Assembly: GCA_022844135.1 (NCBI GenBank)
Contig: JALHMG010000015.1
Coordinates: forward strand, 1-64,000
Source: Lysobacterales bacterium
GTDB lineage: Bacteria > Pseudomonadota > Gammaproteobacteria > Xanthomonadales > SZUA-5
DNA length: 64,000 bases
Direction: 5' to 3'
Under the pieces are notes generated by a model, which did not search any database, was not told the origin of the DNA, and saw only the letters and a program-made list of their open reading frames with translations. This document shows, piece after piece, positions 18,440-32,007 of the stretch; position 1 is the first letter of the stretch, and the number at the start of each line of letters is the position of its first letter. Both the position numbers and the translations under genes were made by a program.

Positions 18440-18910
18440 TCACGCCGCCGCAGCGGAATCGACAGGTTCAAACAGTTGCACAGCGACACCCGGAATCGCC
18501 GCGAACGACTGCTCGATCATGGGCCGAACGACAGACCAATCGAGGCCGCCCAGACCGCAACCCAGCGGCGGCACGGCGATCCATCGGATACCCAGTTCGC
18601 GAACGGTATCGACCAGCGCCGTCAGGCCGCTGGCGATGTCCTCGATACGCGATTTGTCGCGGTAGTGGCGCTTGGTGGGGAAATTGATGATCCAGCGCGG
18701 ATTCACCAAGCCACTGTTGTCATGCACCAACATCCGACCCGGCACGACCTCGCCGGCTGCGCAGGCGGCTTCGTATGCCTTGAAGTTGACCGGAAACGCC
18801 TTCTTGAACTGCAGCGCGATGCCCTTGCCCATATAGCCGACACAGTTGACCGTGTTGACCAGTGCGTCAACGTCGGCCATCAACAAGTTGCCGTGGGTGC
18901 GGGTGATCAT
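18440..18910 (-). CDS. Macro-domain protein (DarG-like ADP-ribose binding/hydrolase)
   Basis: The 156-residue product is a single macro domain. MITRTHGNLLMADVDALVNTVN is followed by CVGYMGKGIALQFKKAFP, the ADP-ribose-binding and catalytic-Lys loop characteristic of the DarG antitoxin group. PPLGCGLGGLDWSVVRPMIEQ is the second binding loop. Family members remove ADP-ribose from DNA bases or proteins. No DarT toxin gene is adjacent: upstream is a 330-bp region without a gene, downstream is hsdR. The start is the ATG at 18910; a TTG six codons earlier would add SGFVP. It is probably transcribed with hsdR. Its function in a restriction island is open: an antitoxin remnant, or protection from phage or host ADP-ribosylation. 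Confidence 0.85.
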   Translation of the reverse strand: MITRTHGNLLMADVDALVNTVNCVGYMGKGIALQFKKAFPVNFKAYEAACAAGEVVPGRMLVHDNSGLVNPRWIINFPTKRHYRDKSRIEDIASGLTALVDTVRELGIRWIAVPPLGCGLGGLDWSVVRPMIEQSFAAIPGVAVQLFEPVDSAAAA

Positions 18911-19240
18911 CGGGACGAAGCCGCTCAATAGTAGAGATCAGGCACTACCTTGACGGGCGTATGCATTGGGAGGTGCCGTCGACAGTATGCCTTCGACTCG
19001 CCTCTTCGCACGAGGATCGATCACCAAAAAAGCCGTGAATCAAGGCCCCAATCCAGTGGATGCCTGCCCAGAACTCCACTTACAGGGTTTCCAGTCGTTG
19101 TCTTCGTCAGTGTCTGCCGAGTAACGCTCTCGAAGCCGAACTTGATCAAATGACTTCGCAAATACTCATGCGCCGCATCATTGCCGCCAGCGATTGGTTT
19201 CGTGAGCGCGGCGGCTTTTCATCATGCGCAGCGTGTCCAC
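18911..19240. other. Gene-poor spacer between the macro gene and the repeat array
   Basis: This 330-bp stretch should carry the promoter for the macro-hsdR-peptidase unit if that is transcribed separately. A minus-strand frame of about 60 codons without a start codon (containing HEYLRSHLIKFGFES) ends near 18998-19013. I do not recognise it, and it may be a gene remnant. No RNA gene or clear promoter was found. Confidence 0.4.
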
Positions 19241-19340
19241 CAATGGCTCATAACGGCTCTTAACGGCTTATAACGGCTTATAACGGCTTATAACGGCTCA
19301 TAACGGCTCATAACGGCTCATAACGGCTCATAACAGCCCA
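19241..19340. repeat. 10-bp tandem repeat array (taacggctYa)
   Basis: Eight consecutive units of exactly 10 bp fill 19251-19330 with the consensus TAACGGCTYA. One unit has CT at its end, three have TTA and four have CA. Degenerate units flank them at 19241-19250 and 19331-19340. On the minus strand the unit reads TGAGCCGTTA. The array starts 3 bp past the stop codon of the AlbA-type gene (19344). A period close to one helical turn would place every unit on the same face of the DNA. Confidence 0.9.
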
Positions 19341-19343
19341 TAA

Positions 19344-21026
19344 CTACGCTGTAGCCTTGTAGAAAGCACCCCGCTTTTCACCATGTTGTATCAAAGTGCC
19401 CGACTTTTTCAGTTTATTCAGCAGCTTGGCGGCCTGGTCCGGCGTGAGGCGACACAACTCAACTACATCGGCACGCTTGATCTGCCCATGCTGCCGCACA
19501 TAGCTCAGCACCATCTGCTCGTGCTGCAGGCTCGTAAAGCCCATCTGGCGGGTGTAGGCGGCTTTGTCGCCGTCGGCGCGGTAGACGCCAGGGGCCAGGG
19601 TGTAGGTGCGGCCACGGGTGCTGCCGTGGGCTTGCACCAGGCCGGCTTCAACTAGTTCCTCCAGCGTGCGCTTGGCGCGCGCCGGGTCGCGCTGGATGTG
19701 CGCGGCGAGTTGCTCGATGTTGAGGCGCTTCAGTTCGCGCAGTGCAGTCAGCGCGATCAGGCTGTCGATGGGCAGCGGATTGCCGCGTCGACCTTCCTCC
19801 TCGATCACCAGACGCAGAAAGGTCTCATCGGCGTCGACCGTCGCCAGGCGCAGCACGACGTTGGTGGCGTCGGTGCCGCGGTAATCCGGCTCCGGGCGAC
19901 CGAAGCGCAGCATGCCGCGATAGATGGTGTCGACGCCGCGGCCCGAGCGCTCGACGATGCCGATGCGCTTCATCGCATCGGCCAGCGCGCGATTGCGCGG
20001 GCGCGGCTCGGTGCTCAGCAGATTGGCCAGGGTCACGCCTTCGACCAGTCCGCCGGGGTTGCTGATCGTCAGCCCCTCATCGTTCAGCCGCACGTAGACG
20101 GCGCCCATGCGGTGGTAGTCGCGATGGATCAGCGCATTGGCGACGCCCTCGCGAAATGCGGCGAGGTCGACCTTGGGCACGGGCACGCGAAACAGTCCCA
20201 TCAGCAGTTCGCGCTCGGGGTTGTTCGGGCGAAAGTTGGTCTCCAGCCAGTCCAGCGCCTTCAGCAGCGGGAAGCGGCGGAACTCGTTGAAGCGCACGGC
20301 TTCGCGGGCGAGGACCTGGAACGCGAATTCGTGGGTGGGCACCAGTGTGCGCAGGGATTGTTCGCGGCCGATCAGCAACAGGCCCGTGAGGGTGGGGACG
20401 CGCGCGCCGTCGGGCTGGCGCGCGGTGAGGCCGAGGGCGCCGTCGAGGGCTTCGTCTTCGAGTTCCAGCAGCACGCGATCGCCGCCGTATTGCTGCACGC
20501 TCTGGCGCAGGCGTTCGCGTTCGAGCGGGTCGAAGTCGGCCAGGGTGGCGCCGGCCACCGGTTGCGCCGAGGCATCCATCAGGCCGAAGCTGGTTGCGCG
20601 GCTGGCGCGGTCGTGCGGCAGCATGGCGACGCATTCGGGGGTGCCGTCGGATTTGAGGCGGCGGCGCAGGTAGACGCCGGCGGTGGTGGCGACTTCGCTG
20701 GTGGCTTTGGGGACGCTGATGCGGGCGACGGTGACACCGTTCACGGCGATGGCATCGACGCTGACCGCCAGCGACGGTGAGGTGCGCGCGGCGATCAAGG
20801 CGGCGAGGCCGGTGAGGGATTGGTGATCGGGATGCAGGCCGCTGGCGGTGCCGTCGTCTTCGACGCCGAGCCAGAGTTCGCCGCCGTCGGTGTTGGCCAG
20901 GCACACCAGGGCTTCGACCAACTCGCTGTCCGGAAGGCGATGCCAGTCGCGCTTGAACTCGATGGTCAGCGTTTCCTTAGCTGGCAGCGAGTCGATGGAC
21001 ATGGCGGTTGGCGCTTGGGTGGTCAT
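19344..21026 (-). CDS. AlbA_2/Schlafen-type ATP-binding protein linked to type I restriction
   Basis: The 560-residue protein begins with an AlbA_2 (Schlafen AAA_4) domain: TIEFKRDWHRLPDSELVEAL then CLANTDGGELWLGVEDDG at about residues 23-60. A GHKL-like ATPase region follows at about 300-350 (EGVANALIHRDYH, LNDEGLTISNPGGL). The C-terminal 150 residues contain one or two winged helix-turn-helix segments (LNIEQLAAHIQRDPARAKRT, GQIKRADVVELCRLTPDQ). Such proteins are annotated as RecG-like or divergent AAA-4 transcriptional regulators and are often found inside hsd operons. Here the gene overlaps hsdS by 4 bp and ends just before the 10-bp repeat array, an obvious candidate DNA ligand. Its role (regulator or defence effector) is unknown. 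Confidence 0.85.
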   Translation of the reverse strand: MTTQAPTAMSIDSLPAKETLTIEFKRDWHRLPDSELVEALVCLANTDGGELWLGVEDDGTASGLHPDHQSLTGLAALIAARTSPSLAVSVDAIAVNGVTVARISVPKATSEVATTAGVYLRRRLKSDGTPECVAMLPHDRASRATSFGLMDASAQPVAGATLADFDPLERERLRQSVQQYGGDRVLLELEDEALDGALGLTARQPDGARVPTLTGLLLIGREQSLRTLVPTHEFAFQVLAREAVRFNEFRRFPLLKALDWLETNFRPNNPERELLMGLFRVPVPKVDLAAFREGVANALIHRDYHRMGAVYVRLNDEGLTISNPGGLVEGVTLANLLSTEPRPRNRALADAMKRIGIVERSGRGVDTIYRGMLRFGRPEPDYRGTDATNVVLRLATVDADETFLRLVIEEEGRRGNPLPIDSLIALTALRELKRLNIEQLAAHIQRDPARAKRTLEELVEAGLVQAHGSTRGRTYTLAPGVYRADGDKAAYTRQMGFTSLQHEQMVLSYVRQHGQIKRADVVELCRLTPDQAAKLLNKLKKSGTLIQHGEKRGAFYKATA

Positions 21027-22343
21027 AGGACGGGTGGGGCTGCCTGAAGCAGTGGCGTGACGCGGACGCGGCCGGTTAGGAGATCATCCATGAGACCGGC
21101 CTTTTGAAGTGAGAGCTTGCGCAACTCAGTAGCCTCTTGCTCGATGCAGTGCTGTGCAGATGCAATGGAAGCGATGATCGCGGCTTGCTCAGTCAGATCG
21201 GGTAGCGCGATGAGGAAATGCAGAATGTCATCGCTCGAAACTCCCGATACGGCCACCTGACGTATCAGGGTCCGACGATGCGTCGAACTCAGCGCGCCCC
21301 GCAGAAACAGGGCCGCAAACTCCGGTTCGACACGGCTACGGTCCACGCGCGCCCTCACGATGGAGGACTCATACGTCGATGCCTCGGGCAAATCACGAAC
21401 AATTGCGCACTGGCCGGCGCCCTCAAAAGTCAGAGAGCGGCGAGCAAATAACAAGTCGCCGACCTCCAGGCCAAAGGCGTTCAACTCGGGCCGCGTCACT
21501 CTGACTCGGGTGGCTGATCGGAAATCAACGGCCTCGCCGCGGAACATCCCACCCATCTGCACCATAAGGGGACCGGTGCCGTGAAACGAACTCGGCTTGT
21601 AGAGGCCGTTACGCGTTCCGCCAATCAGCACCTGACCCAAAACATGCGGTGCCCATGCCTTCGGAATCCACCCCAGCGGCGAGTCTTTGTAGAGCTGGGG
21701 CGCTTGGGATTGGGGTGGGCGCAGTTCGCCGTTGGCGTCGATGCCGCGGGTGAGCAAGTCGTGCAGCAGCCCCTGCTTGACCAGCTTGAGCTTCTCGATG
21801 ATCGCCTCGGTCTGGCGGATTGTGGTGTCAATCGTGTCGAGAATCGCTGAGAGGATTGGTTGCTCATTAAGCGGCGGAAGTGGCACTGTGAACCGGCGCA
21901 CGATTGACGAACTCAGGCCCGCCATGATGCTGCCATGACTCATCGACGCAACCTGTCCTCCAACCACGTTTTCAGCCTGGAGGACGGTCGCCAAGAACTC
22001 ACGCGTTACCAACTTCGGGTTGGGCTGAATCCGGAGCAGATGCGAGTCCATAAGGCCAGGCTCTGCGTCAGGCGGAAAGACGGCGCACTTGCCAACGGTC
22101 CCCATCATTGACACGACCACGTCGCCCGGATGCAGCTCACATGACCGCAGGGCATTGAACTTCGCGCCAGAGACGCGCCGATCACCGAGCGACCAATCGT
22201 TGGCGATCACATTCTCTTGGCCGTAGACCTTGTGGCCATGCTCGACCATTTCCTCCCGCTTCAGCTGGCTGCCGAACGGCCCAATCTTGATCGAGCCCTT
22301 CCATTCGCCAGCCAAAGACTCGACAGTCGCTTGAGGAAAAGAC

Positions 22344-22351
<8 letters not shown>
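21023..22351 (-). CDS. hsdS: Type I restriction-modification specificity subunit
   Basis: The 442-residue HsdS has two target-recognition domains (about residues 10-165 and 225-380), each followed by a conserved helical spacer. [15 protein letters not shown] near 205 and [15 protein letters not shown] near 420 are the matching repeats. It sets the bipartite DNA target of the enzyme, which cannot be predicted from the sequence by eye. [18 protein letters not shown] is a typical central segment. It overlaps hsdM by 8 bp and the AlbA-type gene by 4 bp. Both recognition domains look complete. Confidence 0.94.
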
Positions 22352-24797
<2,446 letters not shown>

Positions 24798-25059
24798 GGC
24801 GGAGGAGCGGGCCGAGATCGGGTTGCCTGAGCATAGCTTCGGCGCTGAATCGGAGCGCGGGTTGACCCTGATTGACGCTATCCAGTCTGCAGACTGCGGC
24901 AGTTTCAGACCTGCGCAAGGTCAGCATGTACGCGATCCATGAGGCGGCGAATCGCATTGAGTCGCGGACGGTGAGGCGCCCGCCGCCGCCGATCGCGAAA
25001 GGGGGAAAGCCTTAAGCGTCAGACATGGTCTCAAACTCGGATTTGGCGCGACGGCTGCT

Positions 25060-25308
25060 ATGACCACAAGGCACGGTTTTGTGCGCGACTGTTCGGAAGG
25101 GCAGCCTCACCCGCGAGCTGGCCTTCTGAGCTTCCTGATCGAGACCAACGTGGGGCGCCTCGTCGCCGCCGCTGGCCGGCCTCTACCCGCCATCGACAGC
25201 CTGCTGACAGCGACTGCGCTAGTCCACGGTCTGACACTGGTGACCCGCAACACGCAAGACTTCGCCGGGCTACCGGTGCCGATGGTGGATCCATGGGCGG
25301 CGGTCTGA
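25060..25308 (+). pseudogene. Remnant of a VapC/PIN-domain toxin
   Basis: From about residue 30 the frame reads GRLVAAAGRPLPAIDSLL and then TATALVHGLTLVTRNTQDFAG, which is the C-terminal half of a VapC ribonuclease with the conserved acidic D of AIDSLL and TRNTQDF. The N-terminal part with the DTN motif is missing or reduced to LIETN directly before the GRL segment, as if an internal piece had been deleted. No VapB antitoxin is seen upstream. At 82 residues it is far shorter than the usual 130-140. I consider it decayed; it marks the outer side of the defence island. Confidence 0.6.
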
Positions 25309-25367
25309 GCGGGTATTGCGATAGTTCCTGGACTTGGCTGTACCGAGCGCCGCGTGGGCCGAAGCTA

Positions 25368-25658
25368 TCAATCGACAATACGGATCAAGCCATTCTTGAT
25401 CTCCACATTTTCGCCGCCGTGTAACACGACTTCTTCCGAGCCCTGTTGGATGACGCACGGCGCCGAACCCTGCAATGTGGCTGAGCCGGTGGTGTTGCGG
25501 TTGAAGGAAATCGATGCCCGCGATCCGCTGCAGATGGCGGCGAATTGATGTTCGACGCTATCGAAATTGCGATAGTCGACATTGACCGCAGCGAGACTCG
25601 ACTGGGCGGCCAGTAAAGCTGCGATGGCGCACATGGATCGTAAGTACGTCGGTGTCAT
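25368..25658 (-). CDS. Small exported protein of unknown function
   Basis: This 96-residue protein has a signal peptide (MTPTYLRSMCAIAALLAAQ, cleavage after SLA). The mature part of about 72 residues has two Cys (AAICSGS and APCVIQ) that could form one disulphide, and looks all-beta. An AGGAG ribosome site 8 bases before the ATG supports the start. I do not recognise a family. It stands alone between the VapC remnant and the next exported protein gene. Confidence 0.6.
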   Translation of the reverse strand: MTPTYLRSMCAIAALLAAQSSLAAVNVDYRNFDSVEHQFAAICSGSRASISFNRNTTGSATLQGSAPCVIQQGSEEVVLHGGENVEIKNGLIRIVD

Positions 25659-25889
25659 GCATCACTCCTGTTTGTGTTCGGACCCGTAGCTGATCGCAAT
25701 CTGGACGGGGGCACATCACAGGAGTCGGTGATGCGGCGCAGTATCGGGTCGGCGCTTTGGCTGACTTCATAAAACGTTACGGGTGCGCATGGGATTTGCT
25801 GGCGATTTCTGCTCTAGTGCTCAACACCGGAAATGTCCGGTGCCGCTCGCGAATTCCGCGACGTGTGCCTTCGGAAAAAGGGGTTCCCC

Positions 25890-26396
25890 ATGTTCGTTAA
25901 ACGATTGTCGATAGCCGCGCTGCTCGCGGCTGGATTGCTCGCTGCACCCTTTATCAGTGCCGAGACGCTGGCCTACCCGTCGACCGACGACGCAAGTTTC
26001 TTGATCGACTATCCACCGACCTGGGAAATGACGCCGGGCGAGACTACAGGCGACTACACCACGCTGCTGGGAACCGCCGGCACCACATTGATGTTCCGCA
26101 CCGTGCCTGGAGAAGATGCCAAGGAGGCAGTTGAGAGTTCGATCGAATACGTATTCGAGAACTACACCGAGGTCAATTTATCGGAGCCGAAGGAAAGCAA
26201 CCACCGCGGGCTGACGGGTCTCATGCTCGGGGGGACGGCCAACGACAAAGAGATGGGCAAGATGAAGATCGGCATGGCCTTCTACAAGCTCGACGAAAGC
26301 ACGATGGGCGAAATCTGGTTTGCCGCTCCGCAGGACGATCAGGAAGGTATTGCCGAAGCCGTTGAGGTTCTCAATTCCTTTCGCCCACCCGAATAA
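25890..26396 (+). CDS. Exported protein with a possible PsbP/DcrB-like fold
   Basis: The 168-residue product starts MFVKRLSIAALLAAGLLAAP with cleavage after ISA. The mature part begins LAYPSTDDASFLIDYPPTWEMTPG, which resembles the first strands of PsbP/DcrB/Mog1-like periplasmic domains (F.I.YP..W...PG). It continues as an alternating strand-helix protein ending VEVLNSFRPPE. No catalytic residues are evident. It is monocistronic; upstream 25309-25889 holds only the divergent 96-residue gene. The fold suggestion is a pattern match by eye, not a firm assignment. Confidence 0.65.
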   Translation: MFVKRLSIAALLAAGLLAAPFISAETLAYPSTDDASFLIDYPPTWEMTPGETTGDYTTLLGTAGTTLMFRTVPGEDAKEAVESSIEYVFENYTEVNLSEPKESNHRGLTGLMLGGTANDKEMGKMKIGMAFYKLDESTMGEIWFAAPQDDQEGIAEAVEVLNSFRPPE

Positions 26397-26436
26397 CGCA
26401 CGGCGCTCATGCGGCGATGGCAACGCGGCATGAGCG

Positions 26437-28005
26437 CTATCGGCAGACGCCGGGCAGTTCGAGTGCCAGAATGTCCTCGTTGTCGGCACGAAAAATCGAA
26501 TCGCCTAACACGGGCGAGAACTCGCTCGTGTTGCCGAGCGCGTCGACGGCGACGGCGACCATAGGCAATGCGTTGTTCGGCGCAGACACGCTCAGAGTCT
26601 TGAACAAGCCGGCCTCCGTTGCCAGATAGCTGTCGCTGGCCAACAGCACTCCGTCGCCGCCGCCACCGCACGCGGCGCGGTAAAACTCGATTCTCAATGG
26701 GTAGCTGGCATTTGCCAAGGCGCTATCGACGCGATAGCTCAACGTCACGCTGGCGCCACCGATCGGCGCAAATCCACCGGGCAGAACAACCTCCGGGAAG
26801 TTCTGCAGACGATTGCCGCCGGCGTCGGCATCGCCAGGATCATTCGGCGTAGGCCCGCGCGCGCCGCCGCCGTTGGTGTTGTCGATTGCAGCAATGTTGT
26901 TGGCGATGAAGCGATTGCGCTGCACCGGCGCGTTCGAACACTGATCGACTACAACGCCGCCATCGCCGCCGTAGCCGATGAGATTGGCCTCGCCGGCCTG
27001 CCCGCCGCCGAGCTGCACCGGGCAGGCCACGCCGCTCAACTGCACGTTCGCCACGCGCTGACTTGGGCTCAAAGGGTTCAAACCGTTGCCGATCGCTTTT
27101 GTGCCCGTCCAGTCGGTGCCGATGTAATTGCCCAGAACCTTGGCCGTGGTGGCGTTGCCCTGATTCATCAGCAATCCCCAGAAGCCGTTGCCGCTGATCA
27201 GATTTCGAGCGTTCGGGTCGCTGCCGCCGATGACCAGGTCTGGAAAAAAGCCGCTGCTGATACCGATGGCGCGCGGACTGAGTGCGGCCGTTCCCGCGGC
27301 GTTGGTCCCAATCAGATTGCCTTCGATACGCGCGCCATCGGTCACGGTGAAAAACGAAATCGCATCGGATTGACCGGAAATCACGTTGCGCGCATCGGGC
27401 GTTAGTCCACCGATGCGATACGCGCCTGAACCTTGAACGCGGATGCCGATGCGATTGCCGTTGGCGTTGTTGGCCGATTGTGCGCCATCGATCGTGGTGC
27501 CGATAAAGCAGCCCTCGACGCGCTGCGCTGAACCACCGCCGAGTTGAATTTGAGCGGCGAAACTGTGGATCGCCAATCCGCGCACGACCAGCGGCGTTTG
27601 AAAGTTATTGCTGACACCGTCGATACCATTGATGGCCAGACCAGTGGCATTGCGCAACTCGATCTTCAACACGGCGTTGCTGCCGCCCAAGCTCGGCGGA
27701 TTGGTGTTGGGAAGCGCACCCGGCTGGCTGTAGCCATCGATGGTCAGCGCGTCGGAAATGGCTGGCAATGCCGTGGTTGTTACATCGATGCGCCAATGCC
27801 CGGTGGCCGGCTGAAAGCCCGGATCGCCGCTGGGCAAATTGAAGTTGACGACGTCGCTGCCGACGTTGGCATTGGCATCCAATATGGCTTGCCGCAAACT
27901 GCCAGGGCCCGAGTCGGCGCTATTGGTAACAACCAGGGTGGCCGCTTCGGCGCGCACCCAGCTCGCCACTGTGAGGAACGACAATGCAACGGTGGACAGT
28001 TTCAT
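26437..28005 (-). CDS. Exported right-handed beta-helix repeat protein
   Basis: The 522-residue protein begins MKLSTVALSFLTVASWVRAEA (signal peptide) followed by LVVTNSADSGPGSLRQAILDAN, the CSLREA-like opening of exported parallel beta-helix proteins. Repeats such as DARNVISG, NARNLISGNGFWG, IEGNLIGTNAAGT and LGNYIGTDWTGT are classical beta-helix rungs. A beta-sandwich follows (about 390-490), and the end DSIFRADNEDILALELPGVCR is reminiscent of the FADGFE-like tails of other exported proteins here. No lyase or hydrolase residues can be assigned. The ATG at 28005 was chosen because it directly opens the signal peptide. Confidence 0.8.
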   Translation of the reverse strand: MKLSTVALSFLTVASWVRAEAATLVVTNSADSGPGSLRQAILDANANVGSDVVNFNLPSGDPGFQPATGHWRIDVTTTALPAISDALTIDGYSQPGALPNTNPPSLGGSNAVLKIELRNATGLAINGIDGVSNNFQTPLVVRGLAIHSFAAQIQLGGGSAQRVEGCFIGTTIDGAQSANNANGNRIGIRVQGSGAYRIGGLTPDARNVISGQSDAISFFTVTDGARIEGNLIGTNAAGTAALSPRAIGISSGFFPDLVIGGSDPNARNLISGNGFWGLLMNQGNATTAKVLGNYIGTDWTGTKAIGNGLNPLSPSQRVANVQLSGVACPVQLGGGQAGEANLIGYGGDGGVVVDQCSNAPVQRNRFIANNIAAIDNTNGGGARGPTPNDPGDADAGGNRLQNFPEVVLPGGFAPIGGASVTLSYRVDSALANASYPLRIEFYRAACGGGGDGVLLASDSYLATEAGLFKTLSVSAPNNALPMVAVAVDALGNTSEFSPVLGDSIFRADNEDILALELPGVCR

Positions 28006-28087
28006 GGAGCAAATGACCTGATAGCCAGTGACTCCTTGCGCATACGCTGTTCGGCTGCGCCACCTGACACGCTTGCGATTCCGACCC

Positions 28088-29083
28088 ATGGCACCCAACA
28101 AAAACGTATTCGCGGCAACTCGACCTTCCAAGATGTTCGGCGTGCTGACCAGGCTCGCGCGCCTGTCGCTGATCGCAGCCATGGCCTCTGTGCTTGGGTT
28201 CGCCGGCCACTGGCATTGGCTGCTCGATCTTTGTGCGCATTTTCGCTGGCAGTACCAGTTGGCGATGCTGCTGGGGCTGGTTGCGGCGGTCGTAACGCGC
28301 AAGCGCGGAACGGCGGCGATTCTCATCGTCGCTGCGCTCGCAAACGCCTTCTCGCTCGCGACGGCGAATGGTCCGGCGCAGAACGAATCCACCTCCACCG
28401 CTGGCGCACAGCGATTGACGCTGCTGCTTGCCAACATCCATCTCGGCAACAAAAACCTTGCGCCGCTGCTGGCACTGATTGAGCGCGAATCCCCGGATGT
28501 GGTGGGAATTTTAGAATTGTCGCCGCAAGCGGCGGAAACGCTCGCAGTGCTCGAACCGCGTTACGCGGACAGCGCAATCGATCCGCGCGACGACCCGTTT
28601 GGCATCGGCCTTTATTCGCGCTTGCCCGCGCGCATCATTCAATCCACCATGCCGCCGCTCGATCTTCCGGTCATGCAGTTGCAGTGGACCGATCCGCAAC
28701 CCGGCAACCTTTGGCTCGTGCACCCCTTTCCCCCGATCGGCGGGGAGGCAACGCAGTGGCGCAATGCACAACTGGCGCACATCGCCACGCTGATTCGCGG
28801 CGACGAGAGCGCCGTGCTTGCGGGCGATCTCAACACCACGCCCTGGTCGGCCGCGTACCGCCAATTGCGAAGCGACGCGGCACTTCTCGACAGCAGCGCC
28901 GCCCACTGGGCCTGGCCAACATGGTTCGGGCCGCATGGGTGGACCGGCGTGATGGCCGTGCCCATCGACCATGTGCTGCACGCCTCCGGCTGGCGGGTGA
29001 TCCGTCACCAAATCGGTCCCGATATCGGCTCAGACCATCGACCAATCATCGTCACGTTGGAGCGTGTTGGATCGAGGGACTGA
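28088..29083 (+). CDS. Membrane-anchored endonuclease/exonuclease/phosphatase family protein
   Basis: The 331-residue protein has two or three N-terminal membrane helices (about 20-40, 55-70, 76-95) and a periplasmic-facing EEP domain from about residue 110. Active-site motifs of the family are present: Asn in LLLANIHLGN, Glu in VVGILELSP, GDLNTTPWS, and the closing SDHRPIIVTL. This domain with this membrane layout is common in proteins annotated as endonuclease/exonuclease/phosphatase or YafD-like. The substrate (nucleic acid or phospho-lipid) is not known. It is divergent from the beta-helix gene. Confidence 0.85.
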   Translation: MAPNKNVFAATRPSKMFGVLTRLARLSLIAAMASVLGFAGHWHWLLDLCAHFRWQYQLAMLLGLVAAVVTRKRGTAAILIVAALANAFSLATANGPAQNESTSTAGAQRLTLLLANIHLGNKNLAPLLALIERESPDVVGILELSPQAAETLAVLEPRYADSAIDPRDDPFGIGLYSRLPARIIQSTMPPLDLPVMQLQWTDPQPGNLWLVHPFPPIGGEATQWRNAQLAHIATLIRGDESAVLAGDLNTTPWSAAYRQLRSDAALLDSSAAHWAWPTWFGPHGWTGVMAVPIDHVLHASGWRVIRHQIGPDIGSDHRPIIVTLERVGSRD

Positions 29084-29205
29084 CGCGGCCTGTCGGCGAA
29101 TCAATAGCGAGCTGGAACATATGCGCACCGGTGCCGCCATCGGCGCAAGGCATTCCCCGCGAACCGCGCCCACGATAGCGGCCGCCTGGGCTAGAATCGG
29201 CGCGT

Positions 29206-31231
<2,026 letters not shown>

Positions 31232-31302
31232 GGGCGGTGCGGTGGTTCCTGGCGAGTGCACAGGGCCGGATTGCGATCTGAACCCGTCATAAGGCTTAGT
31301 TG

Positions 31303-31346
31303 ACGACCAACCGGGTTGAGTGACATCCGCTCAACCCGGCGGTCGT
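31303..31346 (+). terminator. Hairpin between convergent thiC and tetR genes
   Basis: CCGGGTTGAG (31311-31320) pairs with CTCAACCCGG (31330-31339). An outer ACGACC/GGTCGT helix (31303-31308, 31341-31346) extends the stem across small bulges. It is symmetrical and has no U-tract, so it may serve both genes or act as a processing hairpin. Confidence 0.55.
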
Positions 31347-31372
31347 GCAGTCCATCCGGACGACGGATCTCG

Positions 31373-31978
31373 TCAATTCGGTACCAGCGTATCGATCACG
31401 TGCCCGACATAGTCGTCGAACGCGTCGGAGCTTAAGCGCGACGCGCGGAACTGCAGCGCGAGTTGCAGGAAGCCGACGTATGTGGAGTACGTCAATCGTG
31501 CGCGGTGGTCGGCGTCGATGGGCGTCATTCCGGCTTGCGCAAACACGCGAGCGAGGTACGCGATGCGTTCGTTCGAGACGCGTTCCATGACCGGCGCGAC
31601 AACCGGATGGTCGGCGGCTTTGAGGAGCGCGGCATAGATCTTGTGCGAGCGCATCTCGCGGCTGGTTTGCCGGAACAACTCGCGCAGACGTTTGGTGGGG
31701 TTTTCGATTTGTTCGGCGCGCGCAATCGTGTTGTGGTTGTCGGTGTCTTCCCAGCGCTTGAGCGCCGCTTCGATCAACGCATCGCGGGTACTGAAGTGCC
31801 AGTAAAAACTGCCCTTGGTGACGCCCAAACGGCGCGCCAGCGACTCCACTGCCACAGCGGCTACGCCTTCTTCGGCCATCAACTCGAGCGCGGCGATTTC
31901 CCAATCCTGCGCCGACAAGCGCTGGCGCTCGGGCTTGTCGGTCGCGGTGTCGATTTCTGCTGATTCGATGTTTGTCAT
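31373..31978 (-). CDS. TetR/AcrR family transcriptional regulator
   Basis: The 201-residue protein has an N-terminal TetR DNA-binding domain with the HTH VAVESLARRLGVTKGSFYWHF at about residues 39-59, and a helical ligand-binding domain. It is divergent from an alpha/beta hydrolase gene 79 bp away, and two matching inverted repeats lie in that space (32008 and 32045), so it very likely represses both genes. The ligand is unknown; the adjacent hydrolase and fadE suggest an acyl compound, which is inference. Confidence 0.9.
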   Translation of the reverse strand: MTNIESAEIDTATDKPERQRLSAQDWEIAALELMAEEGVAAVAVESLARRLGVTKGSFYWHFSTRDALIEAALKRWEDTDNHNTIARAEQIENPTKRLRELFRQTSREMRSHKIYAALLKAADHPVVAPVMERVSNERIAYLARVFAQAGMTPIDADHRARLTYSTYVGFLQLALQFRASRLSSDAFDDYVGHVIDTLVPN

Positions 31979-32007
31979 AGCCGCGTAGAAGACCCGTGAA
32001 CACCTTC

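Noticed and set aside
18930-19200. Start-less minus-strand frame containing HEYLRSHLIKFGFES
   Set aside because: No start codon, no ribosome site and no recognised family; kept only as a possible remnant.
19241-19340. CRISPR array
   Set aside because: The repeats are only 10 bp, contiguous and without spacers; no cas genes are nearby.
24798-25400. Direct repeat of the tRNA-Thr 3' end as an attachment site
   Set aside because: No match to the CGATTCGGGCCAGCGGCACC segment could be found by eye on the far side of the island.
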